A stretch of DNA of 64,000 nt, taken from contig SADC01000128.1 in assembly GCA_004194705.1 (NCBI GenBank), positions 1 to 64,000 on the forward strand. The letters run 5' to 3'. Shown here one piece after another: positions 36,146 to 47,432 of this stretch (positions within the stretch are counted from its first letter, which is position 1; each line of letters begins with the position of its first letter). The stretch comes from Ditylenchus dipsaci. Taxonomy: Eukaryota; Nematoda; Chromadorea; Rhabditida; Anguinidae. Position numbers and translations under genes: made by a program. The notes beneath the pieces are model-generated. The model was not told where the DNA came from. It saw only the letters and a list, made by a program, of their open reading frames with translations, and ran no database searches.

Positions 36146-37477
36146 TACTTTTTTGTACTAAATTTTTTTGTCTTTTGGTGCCTTGACCGAGGTCTCGACT
36201 TTTTTTGCTTCGCCTTTTTGAGAACGGGTATACCCTTGGACAAAAAATGATTCGAAATATTTCTCGAGGACTTGAAAAAAGGACTCGAAACTCGAAAGAT
36301 TTCGAATTCTCAAATCCATAAGTCGATGCCTCGACTCGATAACCATAGCTATTTGCTTCTTTCTTCGTATTTTTGTTTGAGATGGTGGACTTAAGCTACT
36401 AGAATTTTACTAAATTTTTAAACCGTCTAGTAGTCGAGCCCAACGTTGCTTGAAATTTCCAGATCGGACACTTGGGCTTTTACGGGGACTTAAGTGTGAC
36501 GCTAAAACTCAAGAGTGAAGTTTAATCAAGGTGTAGTTATTAATGTTCTGAACATCAAAATTGAGCCGCCTAGGACTAACGTAAAACCAAGAGTTGACTC
36601 TATTTTTTCGAAAGGGTGGTGTGTTAATTTCGCCGTAGAATACTGAAAATTGGCCGTAGATTTTTGAATTTTGGCCATAGATTTTTTTTCACTTCTTGGC
36701 TTGTGGCATTTTACATGCATGGCATGTTGGCATGTGTCACAAATGTGGCATTCAGCTGTAAAAAAAATTTATGGCTTTTCAAACTTGATAAAATAAAATA
36801 AATATGTTTGAATTTATGGACAATAAGAACAACATATGGCATTAGTAGCAAGTCAAATAAACAAAAAACGGTGATTCCACAAATAAATTGGCACAATGGT
36901 GATAATAATTAAAATCTGTTTTAAATATTTCAAATTTATGTGGCCGGATTAACTTTTGCTTACAACAAAAACAAATAGTAGTATAAATAAATATAGACCT
37001 GAGACGCATACTGCAAAGGTCAATTTCTGTGGGGCATTCATACAAACAAAAACCGTAAAATTGTGATTTTGTTCTCTGCTCGAAGTTTTTGCTTGGAGGA
37101 AAAATTTAGTGGTTGAAAAGATTGGCTTAGTAGACACTGAACAAGTAGGACTCCACAAAAGTGAATAGAATGCCAAAGGTTATGCCTGAAAATTTTTGAA
37201 ATTGTATGGAAGTTTTGGTCCTATCCTTGAATGGGGGAAGGGGTTGCCATGGGCCCAGTTGATTTTTTGTGTGTTTTCAGGCTTAGGCAAAGGTAGGCCA
37301 TCTCAAAAATGAGTCTAAATTATGTTTGAGTCTGTCCTAACATACGCTGGCCTACTTTTGCCTAGGACTAAAGCTCAAAAATACAGCAGGGATGGATTAA
37401 TACAGCGGATACAGTGAAATATCGGCGAAGTGTCAATTATTAAAGGCGCTCACCTTCACGGAGTAGAAAAAAGTGGC
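36146..37477. other. Non-coding stretch with a dispersed repeat
   Basis: Holds one copy of a dispersed sequence, GTCCTAACATACGCTGGCCT (37330-37355), also found near 13855 and 39420. Here it is part of a loose inverted pair with AGGCAAAGGTAGGCC at 37284. No gene. Confidence 0.4.
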
Positions 37478-37600
37478 CTCGGTGGTGCAGTTAATAAGCG
37501 TTTGTGTTTTATAGTCCAAAATCATGCGTAGGTTCGATCCCACCTGGTGGCACGCTATTTATTTTGGCTTGTTTAACCATTTTTCGGGATAATTCGGCCT
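37478..37600 (+). repeat. tRNA-derived SINE-like unit, left copy
   Basis: GGTGGTGCAGTTAATAAGCG resembles an A box and GTAGGTTCGATCCCACC a B box, followed by a shared tail CACGCTATTTATTTTGGCTT. The acceptor stem does not pair, so it is not a functional tRNA. A related unit lies in inverted orientation 40 bp away. Confidence 0.6.
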
Positions 37601-37639
37601 TTTTGACGCCAGGTTCGGAATCAGCCACCGCAATTACCG

Positions 37640-37765
37640 CTATACATTGGTTAAACAAGCCAAAATAAGTAGCGTGCCACTAAGTGGGATTGAACCTGCG
37701 CACAATTTTGGGCTAAAAAACAGAACCCTTATCCACTGCGTCACCATTGGTGACTCACCAAGGCC
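37640..37765 (-). repeat. tRNA-derived SINE-like unit, right inverted copy
   Basis: On the minus strand GGTGACGCAGTGGATAAGGG and GCGCAGGTTCAATCCCAC form the box pair, followed by the same tail (CACGCTACTTATTTTGGC). The two units face each other tail to tail. Confidence 0.6.
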
Positions 37766-37774
37766 TCTTTTTTC

Positions 37775-37852
37775 GGCTACCAGACAATTTCCAATATTTT
37801 TGGAAAATGTCGGGCGACATTTTCCAAAAATATTGGAAATTGTCTGGTAGCC
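37775..37852. repeat. Perfect 38-bp-stem hairpin
   Basis: GGCTACCAGACAATTTCC with TTTTTGGAAAATGTCG is followed, after two G residues, by its exact complement. The stem has no mismatch over 38 bp, so the hairpin is either very young or under constraint. Confidence 0.9.
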
Positions 37853-38305
37853 CTTTCTTCGACTTCCTCGAAGGTGAGAGCCCCTTTAAATAAGGCCCTT
37901 AGACCCGACTATTCAGGGTGTATCAAGAAATTTGGCAGCTTTTATACGGCTACAACTCATTTCAGGGATCGAATTTAAAATTTTGTAATTATAAGTGGGC
38001 TTGGAGGGACGAAGCCAAAATTGTGTTTTTCAGATCATCTACTAAACAAATTGTGAAAAACTGTCTAGATGAAAAAACAGTGTGGATCTGTAATTATAAA
38101 ATTCTTAAATTCAATCATTGAAAAAAGGCATTATTTTTGATAGACCATGTACTTACAGCCAATTTAATGTTCGTGATAATGGTCAACCAAGTCAATCTTG
38201 ACTTGACCGTTATATCGATTTTGAGTATGTGGTCACTTCTTGCCATGAATCTTGGCCGCTTATGTGGTTAAATTTTAACGATGGAAAAAAGGCAAAAAGA
38301 CCTAC

Positions 38306-41300
38306 CGAGGATGAGGAAGAAAGCAGACATCATGCCCACGATTCTCGACTTGGCCTCTTCCACTGCTCTAAACCCATACAAGTTGAAGAAAATTTGTGAA
38401 AAATTAGCTGATTAATAAAAGCACTCACTTAGGCGCATACATCATGGACAGGGAGCTGTAGTAGCCGTGGGTGATGGACATCAACGAGATCAGCACCACA
38501 AAACCCACTGATTGGTAAAGAAGACGGGGTAGGCACGGTGGTTGGCGGCACATAGTTGCAGAACAGGAACAGCGGGATGAATACTAAACGGGGCACCACT
38601 GCGTAGCTCAGGTATTTGGGTGATGGCTGAAAAGATAGGTGAATTAATGGAAGGAGATTGGTTGGGCGCCTCCCAACAATAAGGAACCAAAAACATTTAT
38701 AAAATCCAATTGCCCTAATGGTTAGTGGTAAATTAATTAACTTGGTCTGATCAACGGCGTGTCAAATTTCAAAAATTGCGAATAGGGATTTTCCGTTCGA
38801 GACTAAAATCCGAATATTTAGTGGTCCGAATATTCCATCGGTTCTTTTCACTTATCGGGACCCCCACTATTTTTTAAAATTTTTACCGTATTCCTGTAAT
38901 AAACGCCCCCCCCTCGTTCAAAATCGTGTTCTTAGCATTGTGTTTTTGACCCACTTTTTGAATACTTCTCTTAGGCAAATTACCCCTCATTTTGTAGCCA
39001 GTGAGATGAGCTACAAAATGAGGGTAATTTGCTTGAGAGAAGTAATCAAAAGTGGGTAAAAAACACAATGCCAGAACACGATTTTGAACGAGGGGGGGGG
39101 CGTTTATTACAGGAAATACGGTATATACTGTTCAGAGATCCTGATATTGAAATAAAATATATTTTTGGATGCTGATTATGGTGATGAGGTGATTGTGGTT
39201 AGCATGATCACGATTAGTTTGAACATAAAAAATTTTAAAAATAGTGGGGGTCCCGATAAGTGAAAAGAACCTCCGAATATTTAGTGCGTTGACGCTTAGT
39301 ACTTTTGTCCCATTTCGTCTCAAATCTCTTTTTTTTATAAAAACTTCCTAAAAAGCACCCAAATATTAGTCCCAGTACCAGATTACGCCGGAAAAAATGC
39401 GTAAGGAATTTATTAGTCCGTCCTAACATACGCTGGCCTACCCCTAAGCCTGAATCGTTAGAACAAAGGGTAGCTCCAAAATGAGATAAAAGGTCATAAC
39501 GTCGATATCCCGTTTTGTCCCGCACCCACAAGACATGTACTCTCTCTTTAAAAATATTCGAATTTCGACAAACAATCCATAAATCTCATAGTTTAGAGTC
39601 TGGACTTTCTGATATGCGTAAGACCTGTTTAAAATGATTAGTATTTGGAATCCCTTTGCTAGTCAGAGTTTAATTTTTTAGACATTTACAAGCCAACCTA
39701 CCCATTGGATGAAGTTGGCAATAAAGTTGCCCAAAGTGGCAAACACGTTGAAGTTGAGGAACACAGACAACTGTAAGAATAGATCGGCTGAAAAGTGGAA
39801 CATTGTCATTTTAAAGAAGTGTGTTGAGAATAGCTTACGAGAAATCATCGAGTCCTCCTGGGCATCTTCCATTGGATCACGCCGTATTTTGACCAAGACA
39901 GCTGGGAACAAAGCCAAAGTAACGAAGAAGACAAGGAACACATCGAACAGTGGGTGCCAGGCCTGAAATAGAGTCAATTAATGGTGTATTGATCTACGAC
40001 CGAATTTCGCCTTTCGCTAGAATTTTTATGGTTGACCTATCAACATTGCTAATTTGCCCATATTTACGGCTTGTGCTTAAGTTTATTCGCAAGAACCAAT
40101 GCGTGCGTTCAATTCAACTTGAACCTATCTAAATCAAATTTCGAAATTTAATGCCGAAAAGATATTTAACAAAAACAATACTTTAGTCCTAAATTTTACC
40201 AAAATCACGGGCGGACCAAGTTGATGCACTTTTCAAAAAAAACTTTAATTACTTTTTCCATGATATTTCATCATTTTTGACCATATTTGTCAAAAAAAAT
40301 TTTTTTCGCAAAAACTTGCCTTGAGGATTTAGATAACATATTTATCAAGAGCTTCAAAATAGCGAAAATCGGTCAAAAAGAGGTTTTAGCCAAAAAGTCA
40401 AAATTTTTTACTAATATTTTGATGCTTTTGACTAAACGTCTTTTTCAGCAATTTAACCGACAATTTATTGACTGATTTTGATTATTTTGACGTCTTTGAC
40501 AACTACGCAAAGTAAGCTACCGTAAAATCTCTAATATTAGTCCCCCCCGTTCAAAATCGTGTTTGTGGCATTGCGCTTTTGACACATATTTTTTGAAGAC
40601 TGCTTTCATGAAAGTTCTACCCTTTTGTAGCCAGTGAAAAGAGCTACCAAATGCGTGGAAACATGCCTAAGATAGGTTTAGAAAAAGTGCGTCTAAAACA
40701 CAATGCCAGAAAAGACTATTTTGAATCAAGAGGGGCCTACTAATAGAAATTTTACGGTAATATTGTTTGGAATCTGAAATGTGACCTACTTCTCCAAGGC
40801 GGTTTTTTTGATAAAAAAGCGATTTTTCGGCAGGTGGGCTGCTATCAAATTTTTTTTAAAGTGTTTAGTTCCCCTGTGGTTGTGACTGCATCTATGACAA
40901 AAAGAAGAAAATGCAGGATAAAAAAATCTAGCCCCCTTCTTTACTTTATTTCTACGATCAGCAAGTGATTTACCTCTTTAGCAATGGCTGCATAAGTTTT
41001 AAGCGAGAGCCTTTGCTCGGTCTCTCCTTCACCCAGCGCCAGCTTTTGACTCTCAGCTGAAGCATCACTGGAGTTCAACAAGGCTCGAGACTTCTGTTCC
41101 CTAGCTCTGGCGGCTTTCTTTTGTAGAAGCGGTAGAAGGCCTGTAAGTCAAATTATTTATAGATGCTTATTACTTTAGATTTGATTAAAGTAGTATTTAC
41201 AATTCTGGGCAACAGGTAGAAAGTGACTGAGCAAGCAATCACAGTCAACAAGGATATTGAGAAGTACAGGAAGGCAGCCCATTGAACGTCTTTGAAAGCT

Positions 41301-43705
41301 GAAAATGGTACTCAAGTTTTAATGTAAAGCGGGACTGTTTTTTGGTTGCCTATAAGATTTCAAAAATGTGATTTTTAGACCCTGAGGTATAACTTGTTAA
41401 TAAAGTCGCTAAAGCATAGGGGTTGTGTGTTATTCTGATTCCGTGCTACTGGTGGTCTTGAAAATTATTTACCGGAATGGTTTCGGAGCGCAAGGGATGC
41501 ATGGCGAACAAGGTTTATGAAAAAATATGAGCTTTTAATATGGCCGTAAATTATTTTTTATTGGCTATCGCACCCAAGAATAATCGCACCCACGCAACAA
41601 AAAATCACCAGCAGCCACCTCTCCCGTGGCTACAGACCCTACTTGTGACGTAAAATGTCGAGAATTCTTTTTGAAATGGGTTTCCTACTATGTTTTTGAT
41701 CACAAAAATGTCGATAGATGTGTAGTTTTATCGCAAAAAGAAAAAATGCATCTGGCAGAAATTCTCTGTTTGTGAGTAACAATACGACTAATCAATAAAA
41801 AACTCAACGTAATATAATAAAGTTTATCTGGGTCGTTGTCGTTGCAGACGTGTCCGAGTGGTTAGGAGATTGACTCGAAATCAATTGGGCTCTGCCCGCG
41901 TAGGTTCGAATCCTGCCGTCTGCGTAACAATTTTTTTTAAATTTTTTTACAATTTTTATAATATTGACCGAATGATTAATAAATTAAGTTTTTATCATTT
42001 TTTTCATTTCCCGACTTCAGGGTTCAAATTTAGAAGGTATCTGTTAAGGCACAAACTTACAGAACAGCATCAAAATGGCAAGAAGAGACACGAAAATTCC
42101 ACACAAATTGCTTCCCAAAATGACGGCATTGGTGAATTGAAAAGGAAAGTCGGCCATCAACCGTAAATACTGTTCTGATACACTCCATTTGCACTGTTCA
42201 ATACAATCACTGACACCATGGTCAGCAGGAAAATTTGAAAGGCCTAAAATCATAAATATTTTTCAAATTATCTTCCACAGGACATTTCTTACAGGAAACT
42301 GATGTAACGAAAATCATCATAATTGTGAATAGGCAAGTGGCGGCATTAAAAATCCGAAGATCCTCCTGGAAAGACTGGCTCCAGTGGCAACGATAAACAG
42401 GTTGAGAAAGTTGAGCAAGAGATTGGGGATTTGAGAGCACACACCCAAGTAGCTGAAAATTTTGAGTTTGTAAGAGAAAAGCTTGTATAAGTCTGATCTC
42501 AATTTAGAGGTGCTATAGATTTTACGGCACTATGAGGCACTACAATCGGTTTAATTTGTAATGTATTCCAGGTTTTACGAGGCCGTAGCGCGGAGGTAAA
42601 TTCGAGACCTCACTGAAAAGTAATCAAAGACTGTTTGGAGACTATTATACCCATTTTTACGGAGCTATAATATTTTGACTATATATTTTGTAATATACAC
42701 CCCCCCCCCCCCCGGCGTTTAAGCTCAGAGCCTAGCCATTACTAGCAAGAGCTTTTGCTCTTTTTTTTTAAAAATGTTGGTTTTAGGTACACTCAAAAAT
42801 GATTGGGGAGGGGTGGGGAATAGATGACAGTAGCGTTCAATTTTTTTATTTTGAAGTTTTTAGTCAAAAATCAATAAGGACTAGATAAAATTGTACTTTT
42901 GACGAAAAATGACCAAATTGTACTCTTCTAGCCAATTGTACTTATTTAAAATTTTGAGTTACGTAACCTGCCTTGAAAGTTGTTAACATGGTATAAGAGG
43001 ATGAGTAATTATTGATCCTTCCTCTACTTGACAGTGTATGGCTAGTCAACCACTCGTCTTTTTTTTGAAAATAAAAAAACTTTTTTTATCTTGAAATTTC
43101 TGATATGTTTGCCAAGTTTTCTTAAAAATGCAAGTCATAGAGCAAATTTCAAAAAGAAGTTGCGGTCATATGACACCAAGGTGATAGTCGTCGTTTGGAA
43201 TCTTGGCGAGCCAACTTATAGTCAATCTTGGCCCAACAAGAATCGCTTTAAAATTTCGTTCTGTGATTCCGATTACTGGGTGGTCTGTAGCTGCTAGAAT
43301 GAAAAAATTCAGGCATAAACGCATTTAAGAAATAAAAAGCCCCCAGCACCGCCCATTCCCCTACTTGATAAATACCTGAAAAAGTTCTGTTGGTATTCCG
43401 TGCCGTTGGCATGCTCCAGCTTGTAATCAATAAAGTACTGAAAGAAAAAAAATATACATCCTACATTAATAATCCACAAAACTACCTACAGTCTTAGCAA
43501 TAGTCAAGCAATAGTCAAAAAAGTGTTCCAAGGCAGCAGTGTTCCAAATACCTGTAGCAGAATAATCAAGAAGACCATGTGTAGCGATCCCTCGGCACCT
43601 TAGTCTCTTCCTCCTGCAGCTGTTCCTTGTCGATCATCGGCAAATTCTCCTCCGCAACATGACTACTATTCACTCCACACTAGTCTCCACCATCCTTGTC
43701 GTCAT
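38306..43705 (-). CDS. Equilibrative nucleoside transporter (SLC29 family), frame-broken
   Basis: Minus-strand exons: 43490-43705, 43376-43438, 42293-42452, 42061-42243, 41201-41298, 40974-41140, 39839-39962, 39702-39787, 38429-38626 and 38306-38367; the last exon was not found. Family hallmarks appear in order: DRYT and VFGTLLPWNTFLTIA (TM1), YFIDYKLEHANG, GVYQNSIYG and FTNAVILGSNLCGIF, WHPLFDVFLVFFVTLALFPA, LSVFLNFNVFATLGN, VVPRLVFIPLFLFCNYVPP, ITHGYYSSLSMMYAPK and VEEAKSRIVGMMSAFFLILG. ENT proteins have 11 membrane segments and carry nucleosides across membranes. At least six exon-internal frame changes, nearly all equal to one missing base, plus an 11-bp tandem duplication (43497-43518), interrupt the frame. 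Either the gene is dead or the assembly has deletion errors; conserved residues and splice sites favour the latter. Confidence 0.88.
38886..39121. repeat. CCGTATTT-ended perfect foldback, word AAACGCCCCCC
   Basis: CCGTATTCCTGTAATAAACG at the left and CCGTATTTCCTGTAATAAAC (complement) at the right, TA-flanked. The two halves are complementary through most of 236 bp (AAATTACCCCTCATTTTGTA and mirror). It lies in an intron of the nucleoside transporter gene. Confidence 0.85.
40520..40757. repeat. CCGTA-ended foldback, word TTAGTCCCC
   Basis: Same interior as the 38886 copy (GTTCAAAATCGTGTT ... mirror), but the sub-terminal word is TTAGTCCCC at the left and TTAGTAGGCCCC at the right, with ends CCGTAAAATCTC and CCGTAAAATTTC. 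TA-flanked, intronic. Confidence 0.75.
41844..41924 (+). tRNA. tRNA-Ser (anticodon CGA)
   Basis: Acceptor stem GCAGACG pairs with CGTCTGC. The anticodon arm ATTGA-CTCGAAA-TCAAT gives anticodon CGA. A long variable arm (GGGCTCTGCCC) marks a class II tRNA, and the T arm GTAGGTTCGAATCCTGC is standard. Discriminator G; a poly-T terminator begins about 8 bp downstream. It is intact and sits in an intron of the nucleoside transporter gene on the opposite strand. Confidence 0.95.
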
Positions 43706-46700
43706 CTCAGAGCAAGTCCCTACAATTAATTAACTGTATTAGACCACTTAAACCAGCACAAAAAGCAAAAGGCACTAACATATGAGTAATATTACACATA
43801 AGAAAGCAAAAATCTACTGCAAAGAATGCTCTTTACCCCAGATTCTGCAATAAAATTTGCCGAAAATATTTTCAAAAGAGTGCCAGTGGGCAATGTCAAT
43901 CATTTTTTTCATAGGAATTTATATGAGACAAAAACTGAGAAATGGAAAAAGGAAGTGATTTCAAGGAAATTTGCAGCTTTTTGGCTGCTATCTTATCCTA
44001 AAAAAAGATTTGTAATCAAAAATAGTTAGCAAACCATTTTTTGCTGTTGCAAATGGTTGTCAAGGAAAAGAGCCAAAGGAAGAAGATTATACTAAAAAGG
44101 ACGCCTATCCTCTGTTGCTGCTCATCTGTTTGTCCATCTTTCACACCCTGCATTACTTTTTTCTGTAATTATTCAGTGTGTGTGTCAGACTGTGTGTATA
44201 AAAAGGGGAAAATATTTTGGCACTGCTTTTGAATTGGACTTTTGGACTATTTTTTTGTTTGGGTCAGAGTTTGGGGCATTGTCTAAAATATTGTCGGCAA
44301 ATGGCTGGCTCTAAGCTTTTTGGCTTGTGTTTGTAGTGATTGAAAGGGTTGCCGATTTGTGCAAGAGAATTATTTGAACAAAGAGTTTTTTTTCGTAAAT
44401 AAGGAATTTAACCCAAAAAGGTAATTTAGTATTTTTAAGGAGCATGCCCGTGCGTTTTAAAAAGTTAAGGCGGGACCAGCAAATTTTTTTGAATCCTTCC
44501 ATTTTTCACTCGTTTTGCGTCAAATTTAATATTGATGACCCTATACTACTTTTAAAAACTAGGCAGAAAACTAAAAAAATCTGCACAAGAAAGCATGTAA
44601 AACTTGATCGAGAAAGAAAAAATCTGGCCCCTTTTCTCCGTGTGTCGGGCGTGGGCATGCTACTATAAGTATTTGATAAATCTTGCGACCCTTTTCGTTT
44701 GACTAATTTTTGATAAAAAGATTGACTTAGATGTAATTTTGTTTCAATTTCATGAATAAAAATTTCGAAATTACAAGAATTCAACAGTAATCGAGGCGAA
44801 ATTGAAGCGTGCAGAAGAATAAAAAAAATGGAAAAAATTAGAAAACTTAATGATGAAACAAAATTATATGTGAAATTTAAGATAAATTTCAAATTTCAAC
44901 AAAGACTTCCAAAAAGCCAGAGAAAATAGAAGTCGATCTGAAAAACCAAGGATCTACTGAAAAGAACGCCATTAAAAAAGATAGTCTATATTGGATTGAC
45001 TAGGATGCGAGAATTTCAGACAAAAATTCAAGTTAAAAATTAATTTTTGCTTGTATTTCGATAACCAGATTGCACGTTTTTGGTCTCCAATTTCTTGATG
45101 TTCTATAGCTTACAGAAAGGATTCTATTCAGTTAAAGATTTTCGGTGGTTTTGAGTGTTCAGATGAAATTCTAAGCGATTAAGCCCATCGGACTGGGATT
45201 CTTATCCACCCAATCGAATTTTCACCAAAATTTTACCCCCCCCCTCTTTTTAAAAAAAACCTCCTAAAAACTAACTTTCAGGAGCATTGGGCCACTCCAG
45301 GACTGGATTCTGAGCGATCCAAGTCCTTTTTAGACTATGAAATTTGAATTCTCACAAAAATTTCAAAATTTGGTTGGTCGTGGACGGAAAATTAAGTTGG
45401 TGCAGAAAAAAGTAAATTTGGTACAGAAAGAAGTGAATTTGGCACAAAAAAATATTGCCCTTAGCTGATTTGTAGAGACTTTCGACTATGGACTGCATGA
45501 TGCTGTTCGTAAGATTCCTGGTTTTTCAATTACTCATCTGGCTTCCTTCTTTATATTGTTTGTCACAAAATTCTGAAATAGGTCACTTCTGGCGATAATA
45601 TATACAAGTATAACCGTTTTCAATAGATTCCCTATTTTTCATGTAAGATGAACTCAAAAAAAAAGAATAAAAATATTTTTATAGTTCCTATTTCTTCTAT
45701 AGTTTGTGTCCAACAGAAGCTATTTGAAAATATATAAGTTGGCCAAGTAATAAATCCAAATCAAACAGAGGGGGGCATAGGGCAAGCATTATACTATTTC
45801 CTTAGCACTCAACAAAAACTTATCTATTCAAGTGATCTGCCGACGTTTATTTATTTATTTGTTCAGAGAATCTATCAAAGGAACAGTAACACTTTGCCTT
45901 GTCAAATATATGATAAATAATAGCACAGCCAGTAAAATATAGCAGTAGCCAAAGATTCCTGCTCCCATTTGGCTATTTTGTACAATAAATTGTTGGTTTT
46001 TGAAATTGAGTGAAGGTGTTCAAACAAGACATTGAAAATAAGAAAGAGTTTTTGTTTTAATTTGCAACATATACATGCACACATATATCCGATTCATAAG
46101 CACTGGAAATAGTTTTAGGGGTGGTAGCAATCTATATGATCTACAAGAAAAAATAACATATTTTTTCATAGTCAAGACTCGATTTCACTCAACGGCCCAA
46201 CAAATATGGACTTTCCCTTTCTAGAACAACTAACACGTTTTAGTGCCAAAAACACAGCGAGCGTCATTCCCATCCACCTTTTTTAATTAACGACCGCCAC
46301 CGTCCTAGAAATTGTCACTTTTCAAAAAAATACTTTCGGACGATGGTGGCTGGTTGACTAACATGATGGACGGACAAGGATGGTCGCTTTATTTTGAATA
46401 TGGTAGTTCATTTTCTAAAACGTAGACCGCCTAAATTTGATGGGCCAATTGCTAGACCATCAGGACGAGACTGGACGGCGGACGAGCACCCCATGAGTAA
46501 GACACGTTTTTATCTTGATTTTTGAAAAGATTTGACAATTATATGTCTTGAAAATATGCTTTTTAAAATATGAATTGCTAATCTAATTCAACAAATCACG
46601 AGAATTTGGGTTTTCTGATAACTTTTTTAATCTTTCAATTTTGCCATAAAAAACCATCTAAGATTCGGCAGCTTTAAAAAAACCATACTTTCGAAGGTCG

Positions 46701-46851
46701 CTGAGTCTCATGGAAAGTTTCAAACAGGAAATAAACCTGAAGAAACGCCAAATTATCGACAGTCGACTGAAATAAAATAGCATTGCAAACCGCTTGTACA
46801 CTCAAAAATTCAAAATGTGCTAAAATATAAAAGAAGTGTTCTGTTACAAAA
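43706..46851. other. Upstream region of the transporter gene, no gene seen
   Basis: Should contain the transporter promoter, but no convincing core promoter could be named. A loose inverted pair at 44440-44660 (GGAGCATGCCCGTGCG and mirror) and three direct copies of an AGAAAGAAGTGAATTTGG-like unit (45390-45450) are the only structure seen. Confidence 0.4.
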
Positions 46852-47112
46852 AATCTATTTTAAGGACCTTGTCTCTTCCTGCTCAATGGTCCCGCGCCAA
46901 TTCAAAAATTTTCACTGATCATTGAACTTCTGTACGGATTTTTCAACTTGGTTTTAAACAAAACAAGGCCTAAATTTATTTTAGGTTTAGTTGCGTTAGA
47001 AACCCAGTTAAAAAATCCGTACAGAAGTTCAATGATTAGGGAAACTTTTTTGAATTCGCGCGGGACCATTGGTTAGAAAGAGACAGGGTCCTTTGAAGAT
47101 AGATTTTTCCCT
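46852..47112. repeat. Foldback repeat
   Basis: AAGGACCTTGTCTC, then AATGGTCCCGCGCC and GAACTTCTGTACGGATTTTT, is complemented at 46998-47098. Arms are about 100 bp. A degenerate relative (AAGGGCCATAGCCACGCG) lies at 29465-29625. Confidence 0.75.
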
Positions 47113-47432
47113 ATTTACTATTAGAATCTTGTATTTTACATACATGGATAAATGGACGGCATAATTTTCACCTTCTATTTTCTAATTACAACGTAAACAT
47201 AGTTTTTCTAGAAGCTAAAGCACAAAAAGAATGTAAAAATAATAAGTAGAGACTGCCGACGGTGAAAATTTTTGCTTCTTTTCTTCGATTCGCCAACTTT
47301 TCTTTGTGGACACATGACAGGATCCTAGACTGATTTATTTGCTGGCAGCGGCAGTAAAGTAATCGAATAGATGTTTGTTTTGTAGAATAGACCCAAGCGC
47401 TCTCTTCCGTATTCCTGAAATTGAAAGAAAAA

